Positions 9,996 to 18,105 of a stretch of DNA of 64,000 nucleotides are shown in pieces (the stretch's first letter is position 1; each line of letters starts with the position of its first letter). The stretch is from positions 62,001 to 126,000 of the forward strand of contig QZDS01000007.1 of assembly GCA_009917455.1 (NCBI GenBank), in the 5' to 3' direction. This stretch comes from a bacterium 1xD8-48. Lineage in GTDB: Bacteria > Bacillota > Clostridia > Lachnospirales > Lachnospiraceae. Position numbers and translations under genes: made by a program. The notes under the pieces are model-generated. The model was not told the DNA's origin. It saw only the letters and a list, made by a program, of their open reading frames with translations, and made no database searches.

Positions 9996-11612
9996 TCAGA
10001 CCGGCGACGCCTTCCGCATCACATCAGGAATACTTTCGCAGATATCCCCCGCCAGCATCCCGTAAGCTCCCAACTTCCTTCGCGCCTCGTCGCCCGCCAG
10101 ACCGTGCAGATAAACGCCAAGACACGCGCTTTCAAATCCGTTCATGCCCTGAGCTGCCAGTCCTCCGATAATTCCGGCCAGCACGTCTCCGCTTCCCGCC
10201 GCCGCCATGCCGTCATTTCCCGATGTATTAAAGAAAATCTCATCTCTCCCATCCTCTGCCACCAGCGTTGCCGCGTCTTTTGCCGCCACAATCGCTTTCA
10301 GCTCTTTTGCCAGACCTCTGATTATAGTTTCTCTGTTTGCGGTATATTCAGTCATCAACGCCCCGGAAGCCTCAGATTGCGGATACGCGCTCTGTACCGA
10401 AGCTTCCCGCTGATGCCCGGCCTGCATGGAAGCAGCTTCGGTGGACGCGGCCTTTATCAGGCGCATCAGCTCTCCCGGATGAGGCGTGAGAATCAAAGTA
10501 TCTTTGTGCCCTTCTGCCAGTTCCCAAAGTTCTCTGTGCATGGCAAGAAGGTTCAGTCCGTCCGCATCTATCACCATGGGATGGGACGCGCTCTCCAGCA
10601 CCTGCGAAAGCAGCTGATATGACGCTTCGCCGCATCCCATTCCCGGCCCGCCCACCACGACGTCCGCCCAAAGCAGCGCCTTTTTTACCGCTTCTTCGTC
10701 CGGTCTCCCCTCAAAGGTATATAACAGCGCTTCGGGAAGGGATTGCTGGACAATTTCCCGGTTACAGGCCGGGGTTATAATTTTCAGCATGCCTGCGCCG
10801 GTTCGCAGAACTGCCTTTCCGCATAAAATACAGGCCCCGCTCATATCATGGCTTCCTGCAAGAAGAAGCACTTTCCCAAAGGTTCCCTTATTTCCCCAGG
10901 GACTGCGCCCGGGTAAAAGCTTCGAAAGCTCTTCCTCTCCATAATAAAAGCCGGAAGATATCGCCTCCCTGAAAGCTGCTTTTGTGATTCCGATATCCGC
11001 CACCGCAAGCTCCCCCGTATACGCCCTGCCCGGATAGATGAGGTGTCCTCTTTTGGCAAAGGCAAAGGCTACGGTAAGGTCCGCCTTTACCGCACATCCG
11101 TAAATTTTTCCCGTATCCGCACAGATTCCCGATGGAATATCCACGCTGCAGACAAAGGCTCCCCGCTCCTTTTGACGGTTGATTTTTTCTATTGCTTCCT
11201 TAAAGCTTCCCGTAATTTCTCCTGACAGGCCGATTCCAAACAGAGCGTCCACTACCATATCATATTCATCATCCTCTGTTTTGCTCAAAATGGAAACCCC
11301 CATATTTTTTAATATTCGTACCTGCGCCTTTGTTTCCACGGAAAGCTTTTGCAGATTTCCTTCCAGATAAAAAGTAACCTCTGCCCCTATCCGGGACAGA
11401 AGTCTCCCTATCGCCAGCCCGTCGCCGCCATTATTTCCTGTTCCTGCCGCAATCAGCGCCTTTTTGCCCTTAAGCGGTATTTTTCTTTCCTCCAGAGCGC
11501 TGACCACGGAAAGAGCCGCCCGCTCCATCAGAACCATAGACGGAATTCCGATTCCGTTTATGGTATACTCGTCGCATGCTTTCATCTCGTCTGCTTTTAA
11601 AACATATTTCAT
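9996..11612 (-). CDS. nnr: Bifunctional NAD(P)H-hydrate repair enzyme (epimerase plus dehydratase)
   Basis: Repairs hydrated NAD(P)H. The N-terminal YjeF-type epimerase domain (about residues 1-220; GNNGGDGLAIGRLL, VDALFGIGLSG, VDIPSGI) interconverts R- and S-NAD(P)HX. The C-terminal ribokinase-like domain (about 230-530; GGPGMG, ILTPHPGELMRL, NTSGNDGMAAAGSGDVLAGI) is the ADP- or ATP-dependent dehydratase. Length 538 is longer than typical because of a low-complexity Ala/Ser/Gln segment of about 40 residues right after the HPGELMRLIKAA motif (around residues 390-430). The start is 1 nt from the stop of the upstream coiled-coil gene, so the two are translationally coupled. Confidence 0.95.
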   Translation of the reverse strand: MKYVLKADEMKACDEYTINGIGIPSMVLMERAALSVVSALEERKIPLKGKKALIAAGTGNNGGDGLAIGRLLSRIGAEVTFYLEGNLQKLSVETKAQVRILKNMGVSILSKTEDDEYDMVVDALFGIGLSGEITGSFKEAIEKINRQKERGAFVCSVDIPSGICADTGKIYGCAVKADLTVAFAFAKRGHLIYPGRAYTGELAVADIGITKAAFREAISSGFYYGEEELSKLLPGRSPWGNKGTFGKVLLLAGSHDMSGACILCGKAVLRTGAGMLKIITPACNREIVQQSLPEALLYTFEGRPDEEAVKKALLWADVVVGGPGMGCGEASYQLLSQVLESASHPMVIDADGLNLLAMHRELWELAEGHKDTLILTPHPGELMRLIKAASTEAASMQAGHQREASVQSAYPQSEASGALMTEYTANRETIIRGLAKELKAIVAAKDAATLVAEDGRDEIFFNTSGNDGMAAAGSGDVLAGIIGGLAAQGMNGFESACLGVYLHGLAGDEARRKLGAYGMLAGDICESIPDVMRKASPV

Positions 11613-11613
11613 A

Positions 11614-12234
11614 CTAGTCTTTCTTTCCGTTGTCCTTTTTATATTTCATATCAAAAATATCAATCACGTCGGCTCCGAAAATATCGTGCATATAAGAATA
11701 AAGCCCCTGATTCATGGATTCCATTTCCTGCTTGCGGACCAGCTTCTCTTTTAGTTCTTCCTTTACCTGCGCCGCCCATCTGGCAATCTCCGTAATCTCC
11801 GCCTCGTTTGCCTTGAGCCTGTCATAGCAGACGTCCATGGTGGCAAGCATCAAATCCATATTCACATCGTCAATTTCCCTGGGGAGAGAAAGCAGTTCGT
11901 CCTCATAGGCATCGATTTTCTTATTGCAGTCGCCAATCAGCCGTTTATTATCTTCCGCCTTTTTCTGTGCCTTCCCGTCATTTTCCACGGAAGCCTCCTG
12001 AGCATTTTCCACGATTTCCTGCATCAGGCGTTTTTTCAGCTTTCTGATTTCCTTCACTTCCGTGTTTGCCTTTCCCTGCCTTTTTAACAGATCGTTCAGC
12101 TTTTCCTCCAGCCTCCTGATACGTCTGTCCGGCTTTGCCTGAGTAAACAGCTGATGCCACTTACTGTCCAGTGTAAGCACCGGTATTCTTTTCCCCGAAA
12201 GGGCCGCCTTAAATACATCATCCTTCCTTGCCAT
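11614..12234 (-). CDS. Coiled-coil protein of unknown function
   Basis: No named domain recognised. The 206 residues are almost entirely charged heptad-like helix from residue 38 to 170 (RIRRLEEKLNDLLKRQGKAN, IRKLKKRLMQEIVENAQEAS). A conserved-looking N-terminus follows the start (VFKAALSGKRIPVLTLDSKW), and the end is DIFGADVIDIFDMKYKKDN. There is no signal peptide or membrane segment, so it is probably cytosolic. GGAGGCATAAG precedes the ATG. It is sandwiched between rex and nnr with 1-nt gaps on both sides, so it is very likely expressed with the redox regulator. A structural or scaffold role is only a guess. Confidence 0.85.
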   Translation of the reverse strand: MARKDDVFKAALSGKRIPVLTLDSKWHQLFTQAKPDRRIRRLEEKLNDLLKRQGKANTEVKEIRKLKKRLMQEIVENAQEASVENDGKAQKKAEDNKRLIGDCNKKIDAYEDELLSLPREIDDVNMDLMLATMDVCYDRLKANEAEITEIARWAAQVKEELKEKLVRKQEMESMNQGLYSYMHDIFGADVIDIFDMKYKKDNGKKD

Positions 12235-12235
12235 C

Positions 12236-12877
12236 TTATGCCTCCTCGTCCTCTACCCTGTTGACATTGTAGATTAACTTCATCAGACTGTCGGACAGAT
12301 GGACATTCTCCACCTGTATACTTTCCGGCACATTTAAATCCACGTGGGCAAAATTCCAAATCCCCTTGATTCCCCACTGCACCAGCTGCTCCGCTACCCG
12401 CACCGCACCGGATTTAGGGATAGTCAGCACTGCGATATCTATTTGATTTTCCTTTATAAAAGACTCCATTTCCTCTATGGGCCGCACCTCCATATTTCTC
12501 GTCTTCATTCCGTAAAGCCTGGGGTTGTTATCGAAAATCCCCAAAAATATAAAGCCTCTCCGTTCAAAGTTTATATAGTTGGCCAGAGCCTGCCCCAGAT
12601 TTCCCGCCCCGATAATAATCAGATTGTGCGTCTTATCAAGACCTAAAATCCGTCCGATTTCCTCATAGAGATACTCTACCTTATAACCGTAGCCCTGCTG
12701 GCCAAACCCCCCGAAATTATTAAAATCCTGTCGTATCTGCGAGGCTGTCACCTTCATAATATCGCTTAATTCCTGCGATGAGATTCTTTCAATCCCGTCG
12801 TTTTTCAGTTCTCCCAGATATCTGAAATACCTGGGAAGCCGCGCGATTACAGCCTGAGAAATTTCCTTGTTATCCAC
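12236..12877 (-). CDS. rex: Redox-sensing transcriptional repressor Rex
   Basis: DNA-binding repressor that senses the NADH/NAD+ ratio and controls fermentative and reductive genes. The 213 residues match the family. An N-terminal winged helix (about 1-80; SSQELSDIMKVTASQIRQDF with the recognition segment NNFGGFGQQGYGY) is followed by a Rossmann domain with GAGNLGQALANY and a C-terminal swapped helix. The start is GTG at 12877 with AAGGAG 9 nt upstream. A palindrome resembling a Rex site lies over the -35 box of its own promoter, so autoregulation is likely. Confidence 0.96.
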   Translation of the reverse strand: MDNKEISQAVIARLPRYFRYLGELKNDGIERISSQELSDIMKVTASQIRQDFNNFGGFGQQGYGYKVEYLYEEIGRILGLDKTHNLIIIGAGNLGQALANYINFERRGFIFLGIFDNNPRLYGMKTRNMEVRPIEEMESFIKENQIDIAVLTIPKSGAVRVAEQLVQWGIKGIWNFAHVDLNVPESIQVENVHLSDSLMKLIYNVNRVEDEEA

Positions 12878-12942
12878 TTACCCCAGCTCCTTGCTTTCAT
12901 TAATCAGACAGCGCTTTTGCCTGCTGTAAATGCTTAATTAAT

Positions 12943-12971
12943 AATATATAACAGTGTTAAAATAATGTCAA
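12943..12971 (-). promoter_or_regulatory. Sigma-A promoter of rex operon
   Basis: On the minus strand a consensus TTGACA (12966-12971) and TATATT (12943-12948) are 17 nt apart, about 65 nt upstream of the rex GTG. The -35 box forms one arm of the palindrome at 12964-12983. Confidence 0.8.
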
Positions 12972-12983
12972 TTCATTGACATT
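12964..12983. promoter_or_regulatory. Palindromic operator, Rex-like
   Basis: Perfect 8-bp inverted repeat AATGTCAA-TTCA-TTGACATT. It resembles the clostridial Rex box TTGTTAA-N4-TTAACAA with a C for T change in each half. It covers the -35 boxes of both divergent promoters, those of rex and of the ABC-F gene. Assignment to Rex is inferred from position and resemblance. Confidence 0.65.
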
Positions 12984-13004
12984 CTCTTTTCCGGTATGTA
13001 AACT
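12976..13004 (+). promoter_or_regulatory. Sigma-A promoter of the ABC-F gene
   Basis: TTGACA (12976-12981) and TAAACT (12999-13004) are separated by 17 nt. They lie about 75 nt upstream of the ABC-F start. The -35 is the right arm of the shared palindrome. Confidence 0.65.
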
Positions 13005-13077
13005 GATAACTGTTACTGTAAAAGCAGTCAGCGGATAAGCTCCGCAATACCTAATCTGTGAAATGAGGAATGAGATT

Positions 13078-14991
13078 ATGATTTTATCCTGTCAGAATAT
13101 ATCTAAAGCATTTAATGAAGAAACCATATTAAAAGGAGTATCCTTTCACATTGAGGACTATGAAAAAGCTGCAATTGTGGGAATCAACGGCGCCGGTAAA
13201 ACCACTCTGCTGCGCATTATCGTGGGAGAGCTTACCCCGGACGAGGGTCTTATAACGCTCTCCAGGGGCAAAACCTTCGGCTATCTTTCCCAGAATCAGA
13301 ACGTAAACAGCGATAATACTCTTTATGACGAGATGCGGGGCTCCAAGGCGGATGTAATTGCCCTGGAGGAAAAAATCCGGGAAACAGAGCTTTCCATGAA
13401 ACAGGCGTCCGGTCATAAGCTGGATGAGCTGATGGAAGCCTATTCCCGGCTCACCCATGCCTTTGAGCTGGCAGGCGGCTATGCCTACAAAAGCGAAATC
13501 ACCGGCGTATTAAAGGGGCTCGGTTTTGCCGAAACCGATTTTTCCAAACAGATTTCCACCCTTTCCGGCGGAGAAAAGACCCGGACCGCACTGGGAAAGC
13601 TCCTTTTATTAAAACCTGATTTAATCATTCTGGATGAGCCTACCAACCATCTGGATTTAAACTCCATCGCCTGGTTGGAAACCTATCTTTTAAATTACAA
13701 AGGGGCTGTTCTCATCGTGTCCCATGACCGCTATTTTCTCGATAAAATTGCAGGGAAAATTATTGAAATCGACCAGACGAGGGCGACCTCCTATACAGGC
13801 AATTATTCCGATTATGCCGTAAAAAGAGAGCAGCTTCGAAGCGCCGCCCTGAACGCTTATTTCAAGCAGCAGCAGGAAATCAGACACCAGGAGGCGGTTA
13901 TCGAAAAGCTGCGCTCCTTTAACCGGGAAAAATCCATCAAAAGGGCTGAAAGCCGGGAAAAGCTGTTACAGAAAATGGATGTTCTGGAAAAGCCCACCGA
14001 AGCCGCCACCGATATCCACATGACTCTGACCCCAAGAGTGGTCAGCGGTAACGACGTCATACATATAGAAGGGCTGTCCAAGTCCTTTGGCAGCCGGCAG
14101 CTTTTTTCGGATATCGACATGGATATAAAACGCGGGGAGCATGTGGCCGTCATCGGTGACAACGGCGCCGGAAAAACCACCATCCTGAAAATTATTAACG
14201 GGCTTCTTGATGCGGATGCCGGAACCATCACCCTTGGAACCAATGTGCATATCGGGTATTATGACCAGGAGCACCATGTGCTGCATATGGACAAAACGCT
14301 GTTTGATGAAATTTCCGATGAATACCCGTATCTGAATCAGACGGAAATCCGAAATACCCTTGCGGCTTTCCTTTTTACAGGAGACGACGTTTATAAAAGA
14401 ATCGGCGATTTAAGCGGCGGGGAGCGGGGACGCCTGTCTCTTGCCAGGCTGATGCTCTCCGAAGCCAATTTCCTGATTCTGGACGAGCCCACAAACCATC
14501 TGGACATCACCTCCAAGGAAATTTTGGAGGACGCTTTAAATTCCTATGAAGGAACCGTACTTTACGTTTCCCATGACCGTTATTTTATCAACCGTACTGC
14601 CAGCCGGATTCTGGATCTGAAAGAAAAAACGCTTACCGGATATCTGGGCAACTATGATTATTATCTTGAAAAAAAGGAAGCTTCGTCGAAGGCTCTGCCC
14701 TCATGGAGCGTATCCTCCTCCGGGAAGGATGCGGCGCCCTCCGAAAACAAGCTGGGCTGGCAGGCGAAAAAAGAACAGCAGGCAAAGGCCAGGAAAAAGG
14801 AAAACGATTTAAGGAAATGCGAGGAGGCCATTTCCGCTCTGGAAAAAAGAATTGCCGGGGTTGAAAGCGATATGCTGCTTCCCGAGAATGCGACCAATGC
14901 CGCAAAGCTTCAGGAGCTGGCAGGGAAGCTGGAGGAAATGAACGGGGAATTGCTGGGACTTTATGAGAAATGGGAAGAATTGTCTGTTTAA
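13078..14991 (+). CDS. ABC-F family ATPase
   Basis: Soluble twin-ATPase of the ABC-F class. Family members act on the ribosome, in translation factor or antibiotic-protection roles. The 637 residues contain two nucleotide-binding domains with Walker A GINGAGKTT and GDNGAGKTT, signatures LSGGEKTR and LSGGERGR, and two LDEPTNHLD Walker B motifs. The P-site tRNA interaction motif linker lies around residues 250-310. A C-terminal coiled coil of about 70 residues (from about 565) follows. There are no membrane segments. GAGG sits 9 nt before the ATG at 13078; the ATG at 13063 lacks an SD. It looks like a YdiF-type housekeeping member. Resistance function is not indicated. Its promoter is shared with the Rex-like operator. 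Confidence 0.93.
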   Translation: MILSCQNISKAFNEETILKGVSFHIEDYEKAAIVGINGAGKTTLLRIIVGELTPDEGLITLSRGKTFGYLSQNQNVNSDNTLYDEMRGSKADVIALEEKIRETELSMKQASGHKLDELMEAYSRLTHAFELAGGYAYKSEITGVLKGLGFAETDFSKQISTLSGGEKTRTALGKLLLLKPDLIILDEPTNHLDLNSIAWLETYLLNYKGAVLIVSHDRYFLDKIAGKIIEIDQTRATSYTGNYSDYAVKREQLRSAALNAYFKQQQEIRHQEAVIEKLRSFNREKSIKRAESREKLLQKMDVLEKPTEAATDIHMTLTPRVVSGNDVIHIEGLSKSFGSRQLFSDIDMDIKRGEHVAVIGDNGAGKTTILKIINGLLDADAGTITLGTNVHIGYYDQEHHVLHMDKTLFDEISDEYPYLNQTEIRNTLAAFLFTGDDVYKRIGDLSGGERGRLSLARLMLSEANFLILDEPTNHLDITSKEILEDALNSYEGTVLYVSHDRYFINRTASRILDLKEKTLTGYLGNYDYYLEKKEASSKALPSWSVSSSGKDAAPSENKLGWQAKKEQQAKARKKENDLRKCEEAISALEKRIAGVESDMLLPENATNAAKLQELAGKLEEMNGELLGLYEKWEELSV

Positions 14992-15017
14992 AAGGAGGTG
15001 GAAAAATCCACCTCCTT
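14992..15017. terminator. Hairpin between convergent ABC-F and 54-aa genes
   Basis: Perfect 11-bp stem (14992-15002 with 15007-15017) and AAAA loop. It begins 1 nt after the ABC-F stop and overlaps the stop codon of the minus-strand 54-aa gene. The arms are an SD-like AAGGAGGTGG and its complement. T-tracts are short (CCTTTT on the minus strand), so termination strength is uncertain. Confidence 0.6.
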
Positions 15018-15180
15018 AAAAGAAAATTCTCACAGGCAGCCTTGCAACCTTTTCTCTTACTTTGCCTCTATTTTGGTCTTTCATGGTTTCATAAAGCTTT
15101 TCTATCTGCCTATCTAATTCTTCTTCAGACATTTTTTTATATTCTTCAGGAATCTCCAGAATATCGTTTTCACATACCAT
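15016..15180 (-). CDS. Small protein, partner of JAMM-domain protein
   Basis: A 54-residue ORF beginning MVCENDILEIPEEYKKMSEE and ending RLPVRIFF. The middle is a charged helix (ELDRQIEKLYETMKDQNR). Its ATG lies 11 nt inside the end of the JAMM-domain gene, in a different frame, which is a common sign of translational coupling. It ends in the hairpin at 14992-15017. I do not recognise a family. The overlap and shared strand suggest it is made with, and may bind, the JAMM protein. Confidence 0.6.
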   Translation of the reverse strand: MVCENDILEIPEEYKKMSEEELDRQIEKLYETMKDQNRGKVREKVARLPVRIFF

Positions 15181-15859
15181 CTTCTGTTACCTCCTTCACC
15201 ATAATATCGAACTTCGTGACTAATTCCTTAAGAGCCTCTATCTGTGCTTCGTATTCATTATAGCCTTTTTTCAGATATTTTTCAACAACCATCTTATAAT
15301 AGTCTTCCCGTATTTCCTGATTTGAAGCATATTTGAATATTTTTCCATCATGGCAGGCCACAATACCAAGGCCATAGTGATTAATAAAATTAGAATTTAA
15401 ATCATTGATACTGGGAGGATAACTATTCGGATGAGAATGAAGTGTAATCAGATTTTCATACTTTGATATTTTGGAACGTATGCTGTTTGAATATACAATC
15501 TGTTCTTCGGAACAGCTCTCGGTTTCTTTTTCTATCACCCTTCGGTGCGCCGCATCAATCCAATACATATCCTCAAACTTTGTTCCCGACCTGTGTTCCA
15601 ACATCTTTTTTGACAGTTGGAATATGAGGCGGTTCAAATCAGGCGAATTGGAAATAAAATCAAATTTTCTTCGGTAACTACCACTGTTAATATATGTATG
15701 GTTTATCGCTATATCCTTGTTTCTGCCATATCTCTGTCCTTCATCCTCCACCCGTGGCAAAAAGCAACCTTCTTCAATCCCTCGCTCCATATCTCCCATG
15801 AACCGCCCTGTCTCCTTTTCCCGACCAATTTCATGTCTCATTTTATTATAATAAATCAT
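15170..15859 (-). CDS. JAB/JAMM-domain putative metalloprotease
   Basis: 229 residues. The C-terminal half carries a JAMM zinc site: LITLHSHPNSYPPSINDL gives His141, His143, Ser150 and Asp153 in the HxH-x6-S-x2-D arrangement. A Glu in SEEQIVYSNS may be the fourth residue. The N-terminal half contains NSGSYRRKFDFI and HRSGTKFEDMYWID, segments I associate with JAB modules in phage and polymorphic-toxin proteins of Clostridia. There is no signal peptide. AAGGATATAT precedes the ATG. It sits alone between the 152-bp palindrome and the 54-aa gene, with lower GC than its neighbours, suggesting acquisition. The substrate is unknown. Confidence 0.75.
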   Translation of the reverse strand: MIYYNKMRHEIGREKETGRFMGDMERGIEEGCFLPRVEDEGQRYGRNKDIAINHTYINSGSYRRKFDFISNSPDLNRLIFQLSKKMLEHRSGTKFEDMYWIDAAHRRVIEKETESCSEEQIVYSNSIRSKISKYENLITLHSHPNSYPPSINDLNSNFINHYGLGIVACHDGKIFKYASNQEIREDYYKMVVEKYLKKGYNEYEAQIEALKELVTKFDIMVKEVTEDGM

Positions 15860-15931
15860 ATATATCCTTGTTAAAAATACAAAACATATAAGTTTGCAAA
15901 AAAATTTATAAATTTCGGCTGGCCGGAAACA

Positions 15932-16083
15932 GCTCGAAGGGGAGGAAGCAGCCTTAAGGAGCCCTTATAAAAACGTCGGTGGTTAGCAAGGTATCGAGTT
16001 GCGAAGCGACTCGCGAGCTTACCACCGCTACGTTTTTATAGAGCGGGAGCGCGGCGACGAAGGCTGCCTCCTCCCCTTCGAGC
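15932..16083. repeat. 152-bp nested imperfect palindrome
   Basis: Outer arms of 24 nt (15932-15955 and 16060-16083) match with one mismatch. Inner arms TATAAAAACGT (15966-15976) and ACGTTTTTATA (16030-16040) are perfect. CGGTGG and CCACCG segments and a central CGAGTTGC-GAA-GCGACTCG hairpin continue the fold. It is GC-rich against AT-rich flanks, lies 24 bp after the icd stop, and contains no convincing ORF. It resembles a miniature palindromic element or a large structured RNA. A second copy within the window was not seen. Confidence 0.8.
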
Positions 16084-16106
16084 GTCACTCGGACCAACCT
16101 AATACA

Positions 16107-17315
16107 TCAAAGCAGCGTATCAAGCGTTTCCTTAATCGCTTTGATAAAATCAAGACTGTTCAAAATCACAGGATTTTCACAGGTGGAAATCAGGGAAAGG
16201 CTTTTTGTCATTTTTCCGTCCTCCACCGTTTTGATGCAGGCTTTTTCAAGCTTATCCGCAAAGGCGGACAGCTCCGGGATATTGTCAAGCTCTCCTCTTT
16301 TTCTGAGAGCTCCCGTCCATGCAAAAATTGTTGCAATGGAATTAGTGGAGGTCTCTTCTCCCTTCAGATGCTTATAATAGTGGCGCTGTACGGTTCCGTG
16401 GGCCGCTTCGTATTCGTAAACGCCGTCCGGCGATACCAGAACGGACGTCATCATGGAAAGGTCTCCGTAGGCGGTGGCTACCATGTCCGACATTACGTCG
16501 CCGTCATAGTTCTTGCAGGCCCATATAAAGCCGCCCTCGGAGCGGATAACGCGGGCAACCGCATCGTCAATCAGGGTATAGAAATACTCAATGCCCAGCT
16601 CCTCAAATCTGCTCTTATATTCCGCGTCAAAGATTTCCTGAAAAATATCCTTGAAGGTATGGTCGTATTTTTTGGAAATGGTGTCTTTGGTGGCAAACCA
16701 CAAATCCTGCTTCGTGTCAATGGCATAGTTAAAGCATGCCCTGGCAAAGCTTGAAATTGATTTCTCCGTGTTATGTATTCCCTGAAGGATTCCGGCGCCG
16801 TCAAATTCGTGAATCAGCTCCCTTACCTCTGTGCCATCCTGCGCCGTGAACACAAGCTCCGCTTTTCCTTTGCCCGGAACCTTGATTTCCGTATTCCTGT
16901 AAACGTCCCCGTAGGCGTGGCGGGCGATGGTTATGGGCTTTGTCCAGTTTTTTACATAGGGAACAATCCCTTTTATCAATATGGGCGCGCGGAAGACCGT
17001 GCCGTCGAGAATCGCCCTGATGGTTCCGTTGGGACTTTTCCACATTTCCTTTAAATTGTACTCTGTCATTCTGGCTCCGTTGGGCGTAATTGTGGCGCAC
17101 TTGACGGCTACTCCGTACTTCTTCGTGGCCTCTGCGCTGTCCACTGTCACCTTATCGTCTGTCTCGTTTCTGTAAGCAAGCCCCAGGTCGTAATATTCTG
17201 TCTTTAAATCAATATAAGGAAGCAGAAGCTCATCCTTAATCATCTTCCAGAGGATTCTGGTCATCTCGTCCCCGTCCATTTCCACAAGGGGAGTTGTCAT
17301 CTTAATCTTGTCCAT
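16107..17315 (-). CDS. icd: NADP-dependent isocitrate dehydrogenase
   Basis: Oxidative decarboxylation of isocitrate to 2-oxoglutarate, yielding NADPH in the cytosol. The 402 residues are of the eukaryote-like homodimeric type ([69 protein letters not shown] with the NADP-type His-Gly-Thr segment). The upstream SD AAAGGAAAGG lies near the ATG. It is third in the series Re-citrate synthase, GntR, icd, 99 bp after gntR, which suggests citrate-to-glutamate carbon flow. The missing aconitase must be elsewhere. Confidence 0.96.
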   Translation of the reverse strand: MDKIKMTTPLVEMDGDEMTRILWKMIKDELLLPYIDLKTEYYDLGLAYRNETDDKVTVDSAEATKKYGVAVKCATITPNGARMTEYNLKEMWKSPNGTIRAILDGTVFRAPILIKGIVPYVKNWTKPITIARHAYGDVYRNTEIKVPGKGKAELVFTAQDGTEVRELIHEFDGAGILQGIHNTEKSISSFARACFNYAIDTKQDLWFATKDTISKKYDHTFKDIFQEIFDAEYKSRFEELGIEYFYTLIDDAVARVIRSEGGFIWACKNYDGDVMSDMVATAYGDLSMMTSVLVSPDGVYEYEAAHGTVQRHYYKHLKGEETSTNSIATIFAWTGALRKRGELDNIPELSAFADKLEKACIKTVEDGKMTKSLSLISTCENPVILNSLDFIKAIKETLDTLL

Positions 17316-17414
17316 ATTTACTCATCCTTTCCTTTTTGTGGTTTTAGTTGAAGCCATTGCATCATTCGTCCGCCCTCCGTCTGTATCCGGGCGGGATATG
17401 CGCTTTAATCGCCG

Positions 17415-18098
17415 TCACTTGAAAAAATCATACAGCCCGTTTTTTACAATATTATCATATGCGTTGTTTACATGACAAGTGGCCAGTCGCTCCGCTTCCT
17501 GTGGTTTTCCGGCCTTGATTGCTTCCATAATGCTCCGGTGCTCCTCATTCGAGGCGCCTCCTCTTTCTCTGGCGGACAGCGTCTTTTTGCGGATTCGTAT
17601 CACATATTGGTGAAAATCCTGCAGGAGATGCTGTAGCATTTTGGAATCGCACGCCTCGTAAAGAATCTGATGGAACCGATTATCCAGTTCCGCCATCTGC
17701 TCCATATGTCCCTTGGAGGCATGAAAGCTGGCGAGATAAACGTTTTCCTCCATCTCCGCAAGCTGCTCCGGCGTAATATGCTCCGTAGCCAGCCGGGCGC
17801 ACATCCCCTCCAGGGAAGAACGTATCATATAAATGTCCTTCACATCCTTTGCCGTAATGCCGGTCACATAGGCCCCCTTATTGGGTACAATCTGTATCAG
17901 TCCTTCCAGCTCCAGCTGTCGGAAAGCTTCCCGCACCGGCGTCCGGCTTACCCCCAGCTCTTCTCCGATGGCAACCTCCTTTAATTCCTCATTTTCCTTA
18001 TATCTTCCGTTTAAAATGTCTTCTCTCAGCTTATGAAATACCCTGCCCCTCAAGGAGTATTTGTCAGTCACTTCCTGTTTCAAATCATATTTACTCAT
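17415..18098 (-). CDS. GntR/FadR-family (FCD) transcriptional regulator
   Basis: 227 residues. The N-terminal winged helix is of GntR type (about 12-75; HKLREDILNGRYKENEEL, GEELGVSRTPVREAFRQLEL, IVPNKGAYVT). The all-helical FCD ligand-binding domain runs from about residue 85 to 215. FCD proteins usually bind carboxylic acids through a metal. Here the neighbours suggest citrate, isocitrate or 2-oxoglutarate, by inference only. It starts 7 bp after the Re-citrate synthase stop. A perfect ATTGTATACAAT palindrome fitting the FadR-subfamily pattern T-N-G-T-N2-A-C-N-A lies on the operon promoter, so autorepression is likely. Confidence 0.93.
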   Translation of the reverse strand: MSKYDLKQEVTDKYSLRGRVFHKLREDILNGRYKENEELKEVAIGEELGVSRTPVREAFRQLELEGLIQIVPNKGAYVTGITAKDVKDIYMIRSSLEGMCARLATEHITPEQLAEMEENVYLASFHASKGHMEQMAELDNRFHQILYEACDSKMLQHLLQDFHQYVIRIRKKTLSARERGGASNEEHRSIMEAIKAGKPQEAERLATCHVNNAYDNIVKNGLYDFFK

Positions 18099-18105
18099 TA
18101 CGTTT

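Noticed and set aside
15932..16083. tRNA or other standard structured RNA in the palindrome
   Set aside because: No cloverleaf geometry or anticodon stem; the structure is a single long nested hairpin.
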